Positions 7,501 to 8,791 of a DNA stretch of 8,791 bases are shown one piece after another (the stretch's first letter is position 1; each line of letters starts with the position of its first letter). The stretch is from positions 1 through 8,791 of the forward strand of contig VFKK01000261.1 in assembly GCA_009885605.1 (NCBI GenBank), written 5' to 3'. The translations under genes and the position numbers were made by a program. The notes under the pieces were generated by a model, which did not search any database, was not told the DNA's origin, and saw only the letters and a list, made by a program, of their open reading frames with translations. Origin of the DNA: Cyclobacteriaceae bacterium. GTDB lineage: Bacteria > Bacteroidota > Bacteroidia > Cytophagales > Cyclobacteriaceae.

Positions 7501-8104
7501 TTGGAGTCACTTTGCTTTGCTCATTATTCAAAACATAAAGATCGAGGTCTCCATCCAAATCGTAATCAATGAACGCTGCCCCCATACTATTTCCGGAATC
7601 CGCAATTCCATATTCGGCTGCCATTTCTTTAAAGGAGATTATACCATCCGCATTTTTTCCCTGATTGACAAAAAGCAAATTATTTCTTTCTCCCGGGCCT
7701 TTTTTCATGGCAGATGCCACATAGATATCCATCCAGCCATCACTGTTAATATCTACCGCGACAGAACCCGTGCACCATCGATTTGCAGCCTCAATCCCGG
7801 CTGCTTCCGATATGTCTTCAAATTTAAATTTCCCCTGATTCAGGTATAGTTTATTTGCTACCTGATTTCCTGAAAAGAAAAGATCCGGCAATCCATTTTG
7901 GTCAAAATCTGCTACCGCCATTCCTCCTCCATTAAAAATATATTCATCTGTGAGAATATTGAAGGAATCAGATTCTATGATCTCGTTGGTAAAACTAATC
8001 CCCGTATCATCGGGAGACTTCAAAACAAATAAAGTGTTTTCCTTTTTACAGGAAGTAAGGGTTAGGAGCAAAACTCCCGGAAGGAGGAGATAATAATTCT
8101 TCAT
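4574..8104 (-). CDS. Large FG-GAP/VCBS lipoprotein with ASPIC/UnbV domain (CRTAC1-like)
   Basis: I place the start at 8104, giving 1176 residues: from there the protein opens with a clean lipoprotein signal (MKNYY, hydrophobic stretch, lipobox LTSC with Cys19). An ATG at 8146 would put 14 polar residues in front of it. Calcium-type FG-GAP motifs begin at residues 66, 118, 180, 250, 302, 385 and 469. An ASPIC/UnbV domain covers about 502-588 (GLGAKV, then IEEIMHFGLG and VIWPDGK). Seven further motifs begin at 652, 704, 762, 822, 872, 906 and 1015. Seven plus seven suggests two seven-bladed beta-propellers joined by the ASPIC domain. Position 307 has Ala, and 709 has Gln, in place of the usual Gly. 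Such proteins are frequent beside SusC/SusD pairs in Bacteroidota and are thought to bind ligands or carbohydrates at the cell surface; no catalytic motif is visible. A terminator upstream separates it from the SusD gene, so it should have its own promoter within 8105-8189. Confidence 0.88.
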   Translation of the reverse strand: MKNYYLLLPGVLLLTLTSCKKENTLFVLKSPDDTGISFTNEIIESDSFNILTDEYIFNGGGMAVADFDQNGLPDLFFSGNQVANKLYLNQGKFKFEDISEAAGIEAANRWCTGSVAVDINSDGWMDIYVASAMKKGPGERNNLLFVNQGKNADGIISFKEMAAEYGIADSGNSMGAAFIDYDLDGDLDLYVLNNEQSKVTPSNYREKITDGSAINNDKFYRNNGNDTFTDVTLESGITIEGFGLGLLISDLNNDGWPDVHVSNDYVTNDILYINNQDGTFSNKSKEILRHQSQFSMGSDIADFNNDALPDLITIDMLGEDNYRKKTTIGKNSYQVYISNEQWGYEYQHVRNMLHMNNGAGIPFSEVGMLSGVYQTDWSWAPLFGDVDNDGQRDLLITNGFPRDITDKDFANYRADVGGIASVRQLLDSIPIVKIPNYAYKNRGDLTFEDVSKTWGLDKPSFSNGAAFVDLDMDGDLDYVVNNINDPAFVFENKLNKEEAGRNYLRVKLKGSKLNSQGLGAKVILQLTEGKVLYQEQQVVRGYMSSIEEIMHFGLGDVAEVAEIKVIWPDGKASLVEKVAPNQVIEINYSDAKPGNSVRAIMDFGLPSSIFSEVADTLGLSFTHVEDDKVDYNVQRTIPHKLSQYGPGMAVGDVDGDGIEDLIVGSSSGYSPQLFIQNSEGKFSQSELLPGENAAFEEMGILLADLDNDQDLDLYLVSGSSEFAPDAAEYVDRVYKNDGKGKFALDTNFSGIKASGSTVRGADFDGDGFTDLFVGGRTPIARYPLPDNSFLLKNNNGQLQDVTEQLAPGLKNVGMVTDAVWADIDSDGQIDLVVVGELMAITVFKNEGGKFSKLEKTGLENHLGWWNSITSGDFDQDGDTDFIVGNLGANNHHHPTAERPVKIYAKDFDNNGSIDPVTFAYYKDREGTYNSFPSHFWDDLYGQSPMFRRKFERYKSYALTTESSLFTEEEKKDALILTGNYDRSSYVENLGNSQFSIRELPILAQIAPVNGLVSEDVNRDGFLDVVLVGNDYGNEVFIGRLDAHVGLVLLGNGKGNFTPMNPSKSGFMVPGDAKALVKLAAAQGNSILIASQNRGKLLAFQSQSKYESTKTITPGQEVMAMVLDFGNGKKQRIETSLGSGFLSQSGREITLPNGVKGIQLIDYKGQVKEVDLNSLEN
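4584..4641 (+). terminator. Possible weak terminator or stem-loop after the creatininase gene
   Basis: Perfect 9-base arms GGAATTCAA (4586-4594) and TTGAATTCC (4631-4639) extend to about 11 pairs with one G-U pair. They are separated by a 36-base loop, and only four T follow (4640-4643). The hairpin starts 6 bases after the creatininase stop and lies within the last codons of the opposing lipoprotein gene. The long loop and short T-run make it a weak candidate for an intrinsic terminator; it may instead be chance within coding sequence. Confidence 0.25.
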
Positions 8105-8242
8105 AATTCTTGAAATTGGGCAATTACTGGTGCATGAAATTACCATTTTTGAAGCATAAGCTGAAAAAAAGCGTACGATTTACCCAAATAAAAAAAGAGG
8201 AGGTCAATGACCTCCTCTTCTATTATAATACTTAGGTTCTAA
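8105..8242. promoter_or_regulatory. Spacer between SusD and large lipoprotein genes
   Basis: These 138 bases contain the SusD terminator (8190-8219). The remaining 85 bases upstream of the lipoprotein ATG must hold that gene's promoter if the terminator is effective. I found no good TAnnTTTG match and no Shine-Dalgarno sequence just before the ATG at 8104, so the promoter is inferred from position only. Confidence 0.35.
8190..8219 (-). terminator. Strong intrinsic terminator of the SusD gene
   Basis: Perfect 12-base arms (8195-8206 and 8208-8219, AAGAGGAGGTCA type) are separated by a single base, so the real hairpin will have a small loop formed by opening the innermost pairs. On the minus strand the GC-rich stem runs directly into seven T (8190-8196) and, after one A, three more. 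It lies 23 bases downstream of the SusD stop codon. There is no comparable T-run on the plus strand, so it acts on SusD transcripts reading leftward. Confidence 0.9.
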
Positions 8243-8791
8243 TTAAAAACCTGGGTTCTGAATCAATACGGATGGTCCAACCAAGTCAATTTGATCCTGA
8301 GGAATTGGAAGAAGCTTATGCTTTTCAGTGAATTTAGCACCGCCAAAAGCTGCCACCAATATCTTAGCATCATATGCAAGATATGCATCCAATTCAGTTT
8401 GAACTGTGTTCCAACGAACCAGATCATAGAACCTAAGTCCTTCCATACCTAGCTCAAGCTTTCTTTCGAAACGAACAGCAGCTCTTGCTACGTTAGCATC
8501 AGTCCAAGCGGTCTTGTAAATGTCAACTACATAGTTAGCAGCCATTTGGGTCTTGGCAGGGTCTCTATAAATTTTAGAGTTCGCTGCTCTGGTTCTAACC
8601 CGATTCACATAATCTCTTGCTTTTTCCAAGTTACCAGTCTCGATTTCAGCTTCTGCTGCCATCAGCAACACATCCGCGAAACGAATGATCATGAAGTTGA
8701 TACCAGTGTAACCCGGAGTCCATGAACTGTTGTCCTGGAAAGTACCTTGCTCTGATCTTGCATACACATACTTCTTAGGAGAATAGGGTCC
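8243..8791 (-). CDS. RagB/SusD family nutrient-uptake outer-membrane lipoprotein, C-terminal part (runs off right edge)
   Basis: The minus strand is open from the window edge to a TAA at 8243-8245, giving the last 182 residues. The N-terminus, with its lipobox and most TPR-like helices, lies outside. The visible part has the SusD C-terminal hallmarks: the helix INFMIIRFADVLLMAAEAEI with ETGN after it; the ARDYVNRVRTRA helix; the block ERKLELGMEGLRFYDLVRW, which is the most diagnostic SusD motif; and the ending LLPIPQDQIDL...IQNPGF. SusD proteins sit on the outer face of the outer membrane as a lid on a TonB-dependent SusC porin and capture oligosaccharides, glycopeptides or other polymers. 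A susC-like gene is expected just upstream (to the right). The apparent start at 8767 is not a real start, because the frame continues to the edge. The ligand cannot be told from this part. Confidence 0.95.
   Translation of the reverse strand, partial: GPYSPKKYVYARSEQGTFQDNSSWTPGYTGINFMIIRFADVLLMAAEAEIETGNLEKARDYVNRVRTRAANSKIYRDPAKTQMAANYVVDIYKTAWTDANVARAAVRFERKLELGMEGLRFYDLVRWNTVQTELDAYLAYDAKILVAAFGGAKFTEKHKLLPIPQDQIDLVGPSVLIQNPGF

Noticed and set aside
467..8104. Recurrent short words across both FG-GAP genes as a CRISPR or mobile-element signature
   Set aside because: They fall in frame on the DxDxDG codons of calcium motifs, at irregular spacing set by the protein repeats.
8105..8146. 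Upstream ATG at 8146 as the start of the large lipoprotein
   Set aside because: It would add 14 polar residues, two of them Cys, before a standard lipoprotein signal peptide; the ATG at 8104 gives a normal signal.

Overview
The window reads as chromosomal DNA from a Bacteroidota bacterium, most likely Cytophagales (Cyclobacteriaceae/Algoriphagus-like; this placement is inferred from protein character only). The signs are a SusD/RagB family protein, large FG-GAP/VCBS lipoproteins with a Cys lipobox, a flavobacterial-type glycosylasparaginase, mostly absent Shine-Dalgarno sequences and AT-rich spacers. No tRNA, rRNA, CRISPR array, insertion sequence or phage gene was seen.

Layout from left to right. 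(1) 1-346, minus: the N-terminal part of a tandem CBS-domain protein that runs off the left edge. (2) 347-466: an AT-rich spacer. (3) 467-3731, minus: a tightly coupled operon, transcribed right to left, of a Tat-exported glycosylasparaginase, a CutC-family TIM-barrel protein, and a lipoprotein that joins a c-type heme motif (CGSCH) to five FG-GAP calcium motifs. Both junctions are 4-base ATGA stop/start overlaps. (4) 3732-3815: a divergent promoter region. (5) 3816-4577, plus: a creatininase-family metal-dependent amidohydrolase. (6) 4574-8104, minus: a 1176-residue lipoprotein with seven FG-GAP motifs, an ASPIC/UnbV domain, then seven more FG-GAP motifs. It converges on the creatininase gene with stop codons overlapping by 4 bases, and its best terminator lies inside the creatininase coding sequence. 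(7) 8190-8219: a strong intrinsic terminator. (8) 8243-8791, minus: the C-terminal part of a SusD/RagB nutrient-binding lipoprotein that continues past the right edge, where a SusC-type porin gene would be expected.

How the parts may work together (inference): a SusCD-type uptake system with a large surface or periplasmic beta-propeller lipoprotein sits beside two amide-bond hydrolases, one of which is specific for the GlcNAc-Asn linkage. This suits scavenging of glycopeptide or amide-containing sugars. The translational coupling of CutC to glycosylasparaginase suggests that CutC serves this catabolism rather than copper handling. The heme-propeller lipoprotein could add a redox step, but no substrate can be read from the sequence.
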